From contig NZ_CP149926.1 of NCBI RefSeq assembly GCF_037949285.1, positions 2,149,501-2,213,500 on the forward strand: DNA of 64,000 nucleotides, written 5' to 3'. Positions 1 through 7,986 of the stretch are shown piece after piece; position 1 is the stretch's first letter, and every line of letters begins with the position of its first letter. A program made the translations under genes and the position numbers. A model generated the notes under the pieces. That model was given only the letters and a program-made list of their open reading frames with translations, searched no databases and was not told where the DNA came from. The stretch comes from Thioclava sp. GXIMD4216 (GTDB lineage: Bacteria > Pseudomonadota > Alphaproteobacteria > Rhodobacterales > Rhodobacteraceae).

Positions 1-1335
1 AATGTTGGCAATGATCCAAAGACCTATGAGGACGGGATCATCGAGGATTTCGGAACCGATGGCGATCCGGACATTCTGATCGTCGTCGATAAGCTACTAA
101 CGGGGTTTGACGAGCCACGGAACGCCGTCCTCTATATCGACAAGCATCTCAGGGGTCATAACCTGCTTCAGGCTATTGCCCGTGTGAACCGCCTGCATGA
201 TGCGAAGAAATTCGGCCTTCTGGTGGATTACCGCGGCATTCTGGCCGAGCTTGATACCTCGATACAGGACTATCAGGATCTCGCCGCACAGACACAGGCG
301 GGCTACGAGATCGACGATCTGGCAGGGACTGTCAGCAATGTCTCGACCGAATACAAGCGGCTGCCAGCCTTGCATGATGCCTTGTGGGCTCTGTTCAGCC
401 CTGTGAAGAACAAACATGACTGGGAACAGTATCGCCAGCTTCTGACCCCGCGCCTAAGCGAGGATGATAGCGGGCATATGGTCGATGACACCCAGAAACT
501 GCGCGAGGATTTCTATGATGCGCTGACCGAATTCGGGATGTGTCTGCAGCTTGCCCTGTCGTCGCGAAGCTTCTTTGAAGACAGCGCCTTCGACGAGGCC
601 CTTGTGAAAGCCTATAAGAAGGATCTGAAGTTCTTCAGCGATTTGCGCGCACAGGCAAAGCTCGATGCGCAGGAGACGGTCGACTTCACCGAATATGAAC
701 GCCAGATCCGGAACATGGTCGATAAGCAGGTCATCGGCCAGAATATCGTCGATCCACCGGGGGTGATCAGCATTGGCTCTCTGGGCAATGACGATCCGGA
801 AAGCTGGTCGCCCGAGAAGACCCGCACCGAAGCTGACCTCATCAAAACCCGCATGAAGAAGACGATCGAACAGGATCTGATCGACGATCCTTATGCGCGC
901 AAGGTGTTCTCGGAGCTTCTGCGCGACGCGATCAGACAGGCCGAAGCGCTGTTCGACCATCCGGACCAGCAATATATCCTCTTCAAGGATCTGCAGGCCC
1001 AGATGGATGAACGCCGGACGCCAGGGGTGCCGGATCGCTTTGCAGGCCATCCCAAAGCCCAGAGCTACTTTGGCCTCTTGCGCCTACAGGGCGAGGAAAT
1101 GCCCTCCGGCCTCAGCGAAGACCAGCTTATCGATGAGGCATTCCATATCGACAGGGCGGTCGAGGAGGCCGTACAGACGCATTCGATCAATCCCGGCAAT
1201 ATCGAGGGTGAAATCCGCAAGCAGCTTCTGCCGCGCTATTTCAAGCTGCTAGAGGGGCTCGATGCCGCCAAAGCGCTGATCGAGAAGATCATCCTTGTGG
1301 TGCGGGCGGGCCGGACGAAGGGCTCCGAGGGATGA
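1..1335 (+). CDS. hsdR: Type I restriction enzyme R subunit, C-terminal part (5' end outside window)
   Basis: The reading frame is open from base 1, so the gene starts before the window; 444 codons are visible. HsdR is the ATP-dependent translocase and nuclease subunit of type I restriction-modification complexes. Visible residues 32-39 read LLTGFDEP and residues 57-64 read QAIARVNR, matching the end of the helicase core (motifs V and VI) of the HsdR family. The remaining part is the helical C-terminal region that docks on the methylase. The nuclease and Walker motifs, and any hsdM/hsdS, lie to the left outside the window. The stop overlaps the start of the next gene by 4 bases. The flank towards tRNA-Thr is richer in A+T than the rest of the window, which fits recent acquisition. 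The family call is firm; whether the enzyme is intact cannot be judged. Confidence 0.9.
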   Translation, partial: NVGNDPKTYEDGIIEDFGTDGDPDILIVVDKLLTGFDEPRNAVLYIDKHLRGHNLLQAIARVNRLHDAKKFGLLVDYRGILAELDTSIQDYQDLAAQTQAGYEIDDLAGTVSNVSTEYKRLPALHDALWALFSPVKNKHDWEQYRQLLTPRLSEDDSGHMVDDTQKLREDFYDALTEFGMCLQLALSSRSFFEDSAFDEALVKAYKKDLKFFSDLRAQAKLDAQETVDFTEYERQIRNMVDKQVIGQNIVDPPGVISIGSLGNDDPESWSPEKTRTEADLIKTRMKKTIEQDLIDDPYARKVFSELLRDAIRQAEALFDHPDQQYILFKDLQAQMDERRTPGVPDRFAGHPKAQSYFGLLRLQGEEMPSGLSEDQLIDEAFHIDRAVEEAVQTHSINPGNIEGEIRKQLLPRYFKLLEGLDAAKALIEKIILVVRAGRTKGSEG

Positions 1336-2054
1336 ATTACGTCAGCTATGGCGGGCAGCGGCTTGAATATTCCGTACGCTCCGATGGCGCGCGGAGCGCC
1401 AAGATCGCGATCCATGTCGAGCCGGATGGGCGCGTTCTGGTCGATGCGCCGGAGGCCGCCGAGCAAGCCGACATCCGCAACGCCGTACAGAAGCGCGCCC
1501 GCTGGATCTTCACACAGGTGGAAGAAGCCAGAAGCCGTTTTCAACATGTGCGCCAGAAAGAGTATGTGTCCGGCGAGGAAATCCTCTATCTCGGGCGCCG
1601 CTATGTGCTGAAGGTCATCAGGGATACCGAGGGCCGTCAGCCGGTCAAGCTGCGCGGCAACCGGCTCGAGGTCACCTGTCGCACCGGCGCGCCCGCAATC
1701 GTTCGGGCCAGCGTCCGCGCGTGGTATCGGGTAAAGGGCCGCGATTACTTTGATCGCAGGTTGGCGTTCTGGGAGCAGAGGCTCTCATGGATCAGCGCCC
1801 GCCCGCCGTTCCGCATGCAGGAGATGGAAAAGCGCTGGGGAAGCTGTGCGTCGCATGGCGAGATCGTCCTAAACCCGCATCTCATCAAGGCGCCGCAGGA
1901 ATGCATCGATTACGTCATCCTGCACGAGCTGGTCCACCTCAAGCACCACAACCACGGCCCCGAATTCTGGGCAACACTGAGCGCCGCCGACCCCGACTGG
2001 GAACGTAAGAAGCAGCGGCTTGATGCCGATGTCGAGCGGTTGATGGCGGAGTAA
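1332..2054 (+). CDS. YgjP-type zinc metallopeptidase (M48/DUF45 family)
   Basis: This 240-residue protein carries the gluzincin zinc signature HELVH at about residues 198-202, followed by HNHGPEFW, the arrangement typical of YgjP/DUF45 metallopeptidases. The N-terminal half has the family's beta-rich fold with a conserved RRYVLKV-like stretch. No signal peptide is visible, so it should act in the cytoplasm. The ATG overlaps the hsdR stop (ATGA), implying translational coupling. YgjP-like genes are known to occur next to type I restriction genes, but their job there is not established; regulated turnover of a restriction subunit is only an inference. The family call is strong and the substrate is unknown. 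Confidence 0.85.
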   Translation: MNYVSYGGQRLEYSVRSDGARSAKIAIHVEPDGRVLVDAPEAAEQADIRNAVQKRARWIFTQVEEARSRFQHVRQKEYVSGEEILYLGRRYVLKVIRDTEGRQPVKLRGNRLEVTCRTGAPAIVRASVRAWYRVKGRDYFDRRLAFWEQRLSWISARPPFRMQEMEKRWGSCASHGEIVLNPHLIKAPQECIDYVILHELVHLKHHNHGPEFWATLSAADPDWERKKQRLDADVERLMAE

Positions 2055-2274
2055 CAGGCGTGCAAGTGGGGCGGCCCATGGGAGACTAGGCGCTGACGAC
2101 CTAGAATCACGTCTTAAGAAAGGACAGTCTGGCGATCTATGAGAAGTTTAGACGATCCATTCACACTAGATTTTAACGCTGCCAGACCAAAAAACAATAG
2201 GTGGGCCAAAAGGTGGACCAGATCCGAGGTGACCCCATTAAGTCATTGAGTTATGTAGATTTTTAAGCAAATTT
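2055..2274. other. AT-richer spacer between restriction genes and tRNA-Thr; candidate island boundary
   Basis: No gene is visible in these 220 bases. Base composition is clearly more A+T-rich than the surroundings, especially from about 2110 to 2275. The spacer ends exactly at the CCA of tRNA-Thr. Integrases commonly use tRNA 3' ends as attachment sites, so this is where an att junction is expected. Only one end is visible, so no direct repeat can be shown. Confidence 0.4.
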
Positions 2275-2350
2275 TGGTGCCCCCAGAGAGACTCGAACTC
2301 CCGACCCTCGACTTACAAAATCGCAGCTCTACCAACTGAGCTATGGAGGC
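2275..2350 (-). tRNA. tRNA-Thr (anticodon TGT)
   Basis: The reverse complement folds into a complete 76-nt cloverleaf. The acceptor stem is GCCTCCA/TGGGGGC, the D stem GCTC/GAGC, and the T stem GGGAG/CTCTC with loop TTCGAGT. The anticodon loop TTTGTAA gives anticodon TGT (reads ACA). CCA is encoded at 2275-2277. The anticodon stem has one mismatched pair at its base (G-A) and otherwise pairs. The 3' end faces the restriction genes. Confidence 0.95.
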
Positions 2351-2401
2351 ACTCCCGTTCAGATACAAACTTGTTCGGGCGCTGGCAAGTCCTTGCGGCA
2401 C

Positions 2402-4090
2402 TTAACGTCTCGAAAGATTGGCTTTGGCCAGAACCACCACCGCCAGCAATCCGACCGCCATCACCAGAAGGGCGGGCGGCGCGGCATCGCCAAGGTTTTC
2501 GAGGCTCGCTTTTTCGTGCACCCGCGTTGCCAGCGTCTCGTAATTGAAAGGCCGCAGCAGCAATGTCGCAGGCAGTTCTTTCACGCATTCGACAAAGACC
2601 AGAAGCAGCGCCGAGCCGACAGATCCACGCATCAACGGCAGATAGACCGTGCACAGAACCTGCCCCAAGGACCGCCCCAGCGAGCGGGCGGCCATTGGCA
2701 AGGACGGGGCCACCCGCCCGAAAGCGGCATCGGTCGAGGCCTGCGCGATGGCAAAGAACCGCACCACATAGGCCAGAATGATCGCCATGCCCGTTCCGGT
2801 CAGGATCAGCCCCGGATCATGGCCGGTCAGCGCCCAGATCGTATCGGCCTGCCAGTTATCAAGCGCCGCCAGAGGTATCAAGATCCCCACCGCCAGCACC
2901 GCGCCCGGCGCGGCGTACCCAAGTGCCGTCAACGGAATGACCAGACGCGGCAGTCCCTGCCCCGACAGGCGCATCCCGTAGACCATCACCAGAGCCGCCA
3001 GCACACAGATGACAGAGGCCAGCCCCCCCGTCAGCAGACTATGCCAGACCGCAAGCAGCAATCCCGATCCGGCCCAGGCCTCGGGATTGGCCAGCGCATG
3101 GCCGCCGATCACCAGAACCGGCAGAACGAACCCCGCCGCAAAAGGAATGCAGCACAGCCCGAAGGCCAGCCATCCCGCCGCCCCATGCAGGGAGACCGGC
3201 GTCACGGGGCGGCTCTGCCGCGCCGACTGGTAATAGCGCGACCGTCTGCGCCCTAGCGTTTCGGCCGCAAAAAGAGCAAAGATCACCGCAAGAATAACCA
3301 GCGCGATCTGCGCCGCGCCTCCGGCATTTCCGGCCTCGAGCCATGTGGTAAAGATCCCCGTGGTCAGGGTCTGCACGCCGAAATAGTCCACGACACCGAA
3401 ATCGGCGACCGTCTCCATCATGGCAATCGCCGCGCCCGCAACAATGGCCGGACGCGCCAGCGGCAGCCCCACCCGCCAGAACAGCGCCCAAGGCCCCGCC
3501 CCCAAGGCGCGGGCCACCTCGTAGCTGGCACCGGATTGCTCGCGGAAGGCATTGCGCGCCAGAAGATAGGCATAGGGATAGAAACTTGCCGCCAGCACGA
3601 TGACCGCCGCCCAACGCGAGCGCACTTGCGGAAACCAGTAGGCCTGCGCCCCCTGCCAGCCGAAAACCCCGCGGGCCAGCGTCTGCAGCGGACCGGAATA
3701 GTCCAGAAAATCCACCAGCGCATAGGCTGTCACATAGGCCGGAATGGCCAGCGGAAACAGCAGCGCCCATTCCAGCCAGCGATGCCCCGGAAAGCGGTAC
3801 ATCGCCACCAGCCAAGCGGCCCCCGTCCCCACCACCGCAGTCAGCACGCCAACGCCGCCCGTCAGAATGGCCGAATTCGCAAGATAGCGCGGCAGGGTCG
3901 TGGCCAGAAGATGCGGCCAGATATTTTCCACCGGATGCGCGGCAAGCCAGCCCACCGCCCCGATCGGCGCAAGGATCAGCAGGGCAAACAGCACAGCCAC
4001 CGCCGACCAGCCCGCCGTACCTGCCGCCCTGCCCCGTTCGAGATGCGCCTTTAGCTTGCCCATATCCTGCCCAATTCCGAGTTTATCCAT
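2402..4090 (-). CDS. FbpB/AfuB-type fused ABC transporter permease (iron(III)-like)
   Basis: This 562-residue integral membrane protein has about 12 hydrophobic segments and two BPD-type permease halves, as in FbpB/AfuB permeases that move ferric iron across the inner membrane. The first half shows an EAA-type loop (EVARALGAGPWALFWRVGLPLARP) and the second an equivalent stretch around AARSLGRSLGQVL, with the family-like ELPATLLLRPF further on. The start at 4090 was chosen because AAGGG lies 8 bases upstream; an in-frame ATG at 4063 is an alternative. No binding protein or ATPase gene is adjacent, so it probably works with components encoded elsewhere. The substrate is inferred from family resemblance only; thiamine-type permeases share this layout. 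Confidence 0.8.
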   Translation of the reverse strand: MDKLGIGQDMGKLKAHLERGRAAGTAGWSAVAVLFALLILAPIGAVGWLAAHPVENIWPHLLATTLPRYLANSAILTGGVGVLTAVVGTGAAWLVAMYRFPGHRWLEWALLFPLAIPAYVTAYALVDFLDYSGPLQTLARGVFGWQGAQAYWFPQVRSRWAAVIVLAASFYPYAYLLARNAFREQSGASYEVARALGAGPWALFWRVGLPLARPAIVAGAAIAMMETVADFGVVDYFGVQTLTTGIFTTWLEAGNAGGAAQIALVILAVIFALFAAETLGRRRSRYYQSARQSRPVTPVSLHGAAGWLAFGLCCIPFAAGFVLPVLVIGGHALANPEAWAGSGLLLAVWHSLLTGGLASVICVLAALVMVYGMRLSGQGLPRLVIPLTALGYAAPGAVLAVGILIPLAALDNWQADTIWALTGHDPGLILTGTGMAIILAYVVRFFAIAQASTDAAFGRVAPSLPMAARSLGRSLGQVLCTVYLPLMRGSVGSALLLVFVECVKELPATLLLRPFNYETLATRVHEKASLENLGDAAPPALLVMAVGLLAVVVLAKANLSRR

Positions 4091-4181
4091 CAGGAACACC
4101 CTTCCCGCATAGACCGAAAGCCGTTTGCCTGTAAAGCAAAGCTCCTTTAATCTAACCCCATAATGAGAGCGGAGAAAAAAC

Positions 4182-5057
4182 ATGCAGGTTGTCTTCCATC
4201 TTGGCGCCCATGCAACCGACGAGGATAGTCTGGTGCGCTGTCTGGCAAGAAACCCGCGCGTGCTGGACGAGAACGGGGTGATTGTCCCGCATCCGCGCCG
4301 TTACCGGATGGTGCTGCGCGACACGCTTCTGGCGCTGAAGGGCGGGGAAGCCGATCCCGAGACCGCCGATGCCGTGCTGGCTGCGGTGACCGATAAGGAA
4401 GAGATCAACCGCATCATCTTCAGCCATGAATATTTCATGTGCATTCCCGAGCGTGTGGTCACCGATAAGGGCTTCTATACGATGGTTCCGGGCAAGCTGG
4501 AGCCATTGGCCAATATCTTCCCCGATGCCGAGATCGAATTCCATCTGGCACTGATCAACCCCGCCACCCTGATCCCCGCTTTGGCCACGCGCCTGCCCGA
4601 GCGCAGCTATGACGATCTCATGCAGGGGGTCGACCCCCGGGATCTGCGCTGGCGGCCTGTCCTCGAACGGATGGTCGAGGCCGCACAGGGCCATAAGATC
4701 GTGGTCTGGTGCAATGAGGACGCGCCGCTGATCTGGCCGGAAATCCTGCATAGCCTGAGCGGCATCAGCGGGGATGTCACACTTAACGGCGAACAGATGA
4801 TCCTGAAGACGATCATGACCGAGGGCGGCTTCCGCCGCTATGCCGATTACATTCTCAACAACCCGCCCAAAACCGTCGAGCAACGGCGCAAGATCACGAT
4901 GGCCTTTCTCGACAAATTCGCCAAGCCGGACGAGCTGGAAATGGATGTGGCCCTCCCCGGCTGGGACGAGGCCCTGATCGACGAGGTCACCGCCCTCTAC
5001 GAGGCCGATATCGACGCCATTGCCGCCATGCCGAATGTCACCTTCCTCGCGCCCTGA
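4182..5057 (+). CDS. Sulfotransferase-like protein, function unknown
   Basis: This 291-residue cytoplasmic protein begins QVVFHLGAHATDEDSL, which resembles the sulfotransferase PAPS loop (HxGxxKTGTTxL). The lysine and the TGTT core are replaced here by ATDED, so PAPS binding is doubtful. The rest is an alpha/beta sequence without a motif I recognise. It is transcribed away from the permease gene, with a spacer of about 90 bases, and ends before a hairpin shared with gapR. It may be a lineage-restricted relative of sulfotransferases that has lost or changed its donor site. I do not assign an activity. Confidence 0.55.
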   Translation: MQVVFHLGAHATDEDSLVRCLARNPRVLDENGVIVPHPRRYRMVLRDTLLALKGGEADPETADAVLAAVTDKEEINRIIFSHEYFMCIPERVVTDKGFYTMVPGKLEPLANIFPDAEIEFHLALINPATLIPALATRLPERSYDDLMQGVDPRDLRWRPVLERMVEAAQGHKIVVWCNEDAPLIWPEILHSLSGISGDVTLNGEQMILKTIMTEGGFRRYADYILNNPPKTVEQRRKITMAFLDKFAKPDELEMDVALPGWDEALIDEVTALYEADIDAIAAMPNVTFLAP

Positions 5058-5135
5058 CCACGGTTCGGGCCGCCGTCAGGCCACGCCGGAAGCGGGGGAC
5101 TGACGCGACAGAAGGCTCCGATTGCCCACATAGAC

Positions 5136-5164
5136 AAAAGGCCCCCCGCAAGGAGAGGCCTTTT
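5136..5164. terminator. Bidirectional hairpin terminator between the 4182 gene and gapR
   Basis: AAAAGGCC at 5136-5143 pairs perfectly with GGCCTTTT at 5157-5164, giving an A-tract and T-tract on both strands. It lies between two convergent genes and can serve both. Confidence 0.75.
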
Positions 5165-5187
5165 CAGGGCGCCATAGCTGGCGGGGA

Positions 5188-5439
5188 TCATTCCATCCCC
5201 AGCGCCTGCTTGTAGATATCCATGATCGCCTCTTCTTCCGCGACATCGTTCTTGTCGCGCTTGCGCAGGGCGATGATCTTCTTGATCACCTTGGTATCGT
5301 AGCCGCGCGCTTTGGCTTCGGACATGATGTCCTTCTGCTGCTCGGCAATATCCTTTTTCTCGGCTTCGAGACTTTCGAACTGCTCGATGAACTGGCGCAG
5401 CTCGTCGGCGGTTACCTGATAGGCGGCATCATTGGGCAT
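5188..5439 (-). CDS. gapR: GapR family DNA-binding protein (DUF2312)
   Basis: This 83-residue helical protein contains the conserved DUF2312 core ADELRQFIEQFESLEAEK followed by the lysine-rich segment RGYDTKVIKKIIALRKRDK. In Caulobacter, GapR is a nucleoid-associated protein that clamps overtwisted AT-rich DNA ahead of polymerases and helps replication and segregation. Length and sequence match the family over the whole protein. It is a single-gene unit ending at the hairpin at 5136-5164. The identification rests on the DUF2312 signature and the DNA role is inferred from Caulobacter. Confidence 0.9.
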   Translation of the reverse strand: MPNDAAYQVTADELRQFIEQFESLEAEKKDIAEQQKDIMSEAKARGYDTKVIKKIIALRKRDKNDVAEEEAIMDIYKQALGME

Positions 5440-5595
5440 GACATGTTCCTCTTATTCGTCTTGCCCTGTTCCCTAAGCCAGCCGCGCCTGCGGAGCAAGC
5501 ACTCTCGGGGGGCACGAACCGCCTGAATGCTTGTCACATTGGCGCGAAATCGCTAAGCGCAGGCATAACAGCAATTCTTTGAAAAGGGCAGCGCG

Positions 5596-5811
5596 ATGCA
5601 ATTCCTCATCTGGACCGGCGCGATCATTTCCGTATTGGGGCTGGCGGGCCTTGCATGGTGCATTCTGACCGTCGCCAAAGCCAAACGCGCGGGTCTTTCC
5701 GAAGACGAAATGCGGCTCAGGCTGCAACGCATCGTGGCGGTCAATCTGGCCGCGCTTTTCGTGTCGGTGATCGGGCTGATGATGGTCGTCGTCGGGATCT
5801 TCCTGCGCTAG
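5596..5811 (+). CDS. Small two-TM membrane protein, unknown
   Basis: This 71-residue protein has two hydrophobic segments, about residues 3-25 and 48-69. They flank a short basic loop (AKAKRAGLSEDEMRLRLQR), which predicts a hairpin in the inner membrane. AAAGGG lies 8 bases before the ATG. It stands alone between gapR and the convergent FadB-like gene. A weak 7-bp GC inverted repeat (5817-5823 with 5846-5852) follows. I do not recognise a named family. Confidence 0.65.
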   Translation: MQFLIWTGAIISVLGLAGLAWCILTVAKAKRAGLSEDEMRLRLQRIVAVNLAALFVSVIGLMMVVVGIFLR

Positions 5812-5859
5812 ACGGGCGCCCCCCAGACCGCGACAGAGGCGCGTCGGGGGCGTGAGCGC

Positions 5860-7845
5860 TCAGGCGCGATCAAGATCCCCGAAGCTGCGCCCGTTACGGA
5901 TCAGCACATCCCACAGCGTAACAGGCTCCGGCGCGCCCCCTGCGGCAAGCTGCGCCAGTTGTTCGCGGCAGGCCAGCAGACCGCGCTGGTCGGCCATGAA
6001 CATCGGCCCGCCCTCGTGGCGCGGGAAGCCCAGCCCGTGCACGGCGCTCAGATCAAGATCACCGGGCCGGTCCACCGCCCCCAGCTGCAAAAGCTTCGCC
6101 CCCTCTGCCGCCATTGCCAGCCAGATCCGCTCGACAATCCGCTCGGCATCCAGCGGACGTGCCACACGGTCCGCCTCGGCACGCAATGCGTCCAGCAGCG
6201 CAGGCTCGAGCGGGTCGGGCCGCGCCACCCCGTCACTGTAAAGATAGACGCCGCGCCCTTTGCGGATCCCCCCATAGCCCTCGACCAGAAGATAGGTCAG
6301 AAGCGGGCCGGGCACGAAACCGGCACGACGCAGACAATGCGCCACGGTCTCGACGCCAAGCCGGTCGATCTGCTGGAAGGGAGGCTGCAAGCCGAAGGCC
6401 TGACAGGCCTGATCCACCTGTACCGGCGTCGCCCCCGAAAGCACGGACTGTTCCGCCGCAGCCCATAGCGCAGCCTGAAGACGCGCGACCAGCCCCGGAT
6501 CCAGCCCCGGCAGGCCGATCGCCAGATCGCCGCCTGCCCGCAGGATCGCGGCCAGAAAATAGACATCCTCGACCGCTTTGCCATGCACTTCGACATGGCG
6601 GCCATAGCGTTCGATCCGGATGGCGGCCTCGGGCTGGTTCGTTGCCACCAGCGCCGCCGCCGAGACCGCCTGTAGCGCCCCGACGATCTCGGCGCGCTCT
6701 TGCGGCGCAGAGTCGGCAAGGATGATATCGGCCTTGGCAAAGGCCTGCGCCGCGTCGGTCGTGGCGCTGACACGATCCCATGCGGCGTCGCGCTCTGCCG
6801 CGCTCATCCGGCCCAACAGCACGGCCGCTTCCTGCGCCCGCGCCAGCCCCGACAGCCCTGCCTCCAAACGGTCCTGTTGTGCCTCGGCCCAGATCACCCG
6901 ATGACCGGCACCGGCCAGCGCATAGACCAGACCCTCGGGCGGGTTCCAGACGGCAAAGGTCCTTGCGCCGATCTCGCCCGCCCCCACCGGCTCCACCTCC
7001 TGCGCATGCACCCGCGCCGCGGACGCGCGCAGATGGCGGAGCGCCCGCGAGGCAGGCGAAGACAGCAGATCGCTATGCGCCACCGCCTCGAAATCCAACG
7101 CCTCGGGGAAGGGCAGCAGAACCGCCGCCTCGGCAATGCTCAGCGCCTTTTCCCAGACCGCGTGCTGCGGCCCGGCCTCAAGCGTGTCGCGCAGCGCATC
7201 GAGTTCGGTGAAATAGCGTCCGGTCTCGCGGCTGGCCCCTTCCGGATCGGGCACCAGCCCCTCTTCGGCAAAGGCCTGCTGCAAGGTATCAGCCAGAGCG
7301 GACATATCCAGCGCATCTGTCGGAACGACCGCATCGCAGCCCCCCAGCTCGACCGCCTGCGCCGCCGAAAGCGCACGCCCGGCCTTCAGGAAAGACAGAA
7401 GTTTGCGCGGCCCGCTCCGGCGTAGGAAGCGGATCAGGCTCCCCCCTGCCGGAAGATAGCCAAGGCTCGGCTCGACCGGATCGAAGCTGGCGGTCTCTAG
7501 CGCCAGACGCAGACGTGCCGCCTGTGCCAGAGCAAAAGCCCCCGCGCGGATGCGCCCCTCAAGCACGACAACCACCGGACAGGGCAGATCGGACAGGCTC
7601 TGCGCAAGCGCCGTCATCGACGGGGTCTCGGCCTCATCGGCGAAATCCGTTTCGGGAGTGTCGGCGCAAGGCCATGCGCCGGTCGCGCGGATCACAACGC
7701 CCCGCAGGTCGGCCTCCTGTCGGCACAGGCCGATCGCGCCCCCCAAAGAGCGGCGCAGCACCGCATCGAAGCCTTCACCGCCTGTCTCCGGCAAAGTCAG
7801 AAAAGTGACCCCATCACATCGCTGAACCCTGATCCGCCTGACCAT
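5860..7845 (-). CDS. FadB-like multifunctional beta-oxidation protein with degenerate active sites
   Basis: The 661-residue protein has the FadB order: a crotonase domain (about residues 1-190), a 3-hydroxyacyl-CoA dehydrogenase region (about 290-500) and the C-terminal dehydrogenase domain (GLGFPRHEGGPMFMAD near the end). In the crotonase half the usual GGGxELA becomes AGAFALA, so one of the two catalytic glutamates is alanine, while the second (in PVEPSLGYLP) remains. The Rossmann loop GxGxxG is replaced by WNPPEG, and the catalytic HFFNPxH stretch cannot be found; RIERYGRHVEVHG stands at that place. This suggests a non-catalytic or repurposed paralogue. The start is ATG at 7845; upstream codons to 7965 look non-coding. 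It stands alone, with no thiolase partner nearby. Confidence 0.8.
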   Translation of the reverse strand: MVRRIRVQRCDGVTFLTLPETGGEGFDAVLRRSLGGAIGLCRQEADLRGVVIRATGAWPCADTPETDFADEAETPSMTALAQSLSDLPCPVVVVLEGRIRAGAFALAQAARLRLALETASFDPVEPSLGYLPAGGSLIRFLRRSGPRKLLSFLKAGRALSAAQAVELGGCDAVVPTDALDMSALADTLQQAFAEEGLVPDPEGASRETGRYFTELDALRDTLEAGPQHAVWEKALSIAEAAVLLPFPEALDFEAVAHSDLLSSPASRALRHLRASAARVHAQEVEPVGAGEIGARTFAVWNPPEGLVYALAGAGHRVIWAEAQQDRLEAGLSGLARAQEAAVLLGRMSAAERDAAWDRVSATTDAAQAFAKADIILADSAPQERAEIVGALQAVSAAALVATNQPEAAIRIERYGRHVEVHGKAVEDVYFLAAILRAGGDLAIGLPGLDPGLVARLQAALWAAAEQSVLSGATPVQVDQACQAFGLQPPFQQIDRLGVETVAHCLRRAGFVPGPLLTYLLVEGYGGIRKGRGVYLYSDGVARPDPLEPALLDALRAEADRVARPLDAERIVERIWLAMAAEGAKLLQLGAVDRPGDLDLSAVHGLGFPRHEGGPMFMADQRGLLACREQLAQLAAGGAPEPVTLWDVLIRNGRSFGDLDRA

Positions 7846-7986
7846 ACGACCCCGCCCCGCTAAACTGCACATGGCAGGCCCGCGCAGGCCCGCCTTCTCA
7901 CCGCTTACGGCAAGCCATAGGCGTCTCGCAAGTCGCACGGGGGGAATTTGGTGAAAATCATGCAAAGCCCTGCCCGGCGGGCGGGC

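Noticed and set aside
5817..5852. GC inverted repeat between the 5596 gene and the FadB-like gene as a terminator
   Set aside because: Only seven pairs, a 22-base loop and no T-run; too weak to list as a feature.
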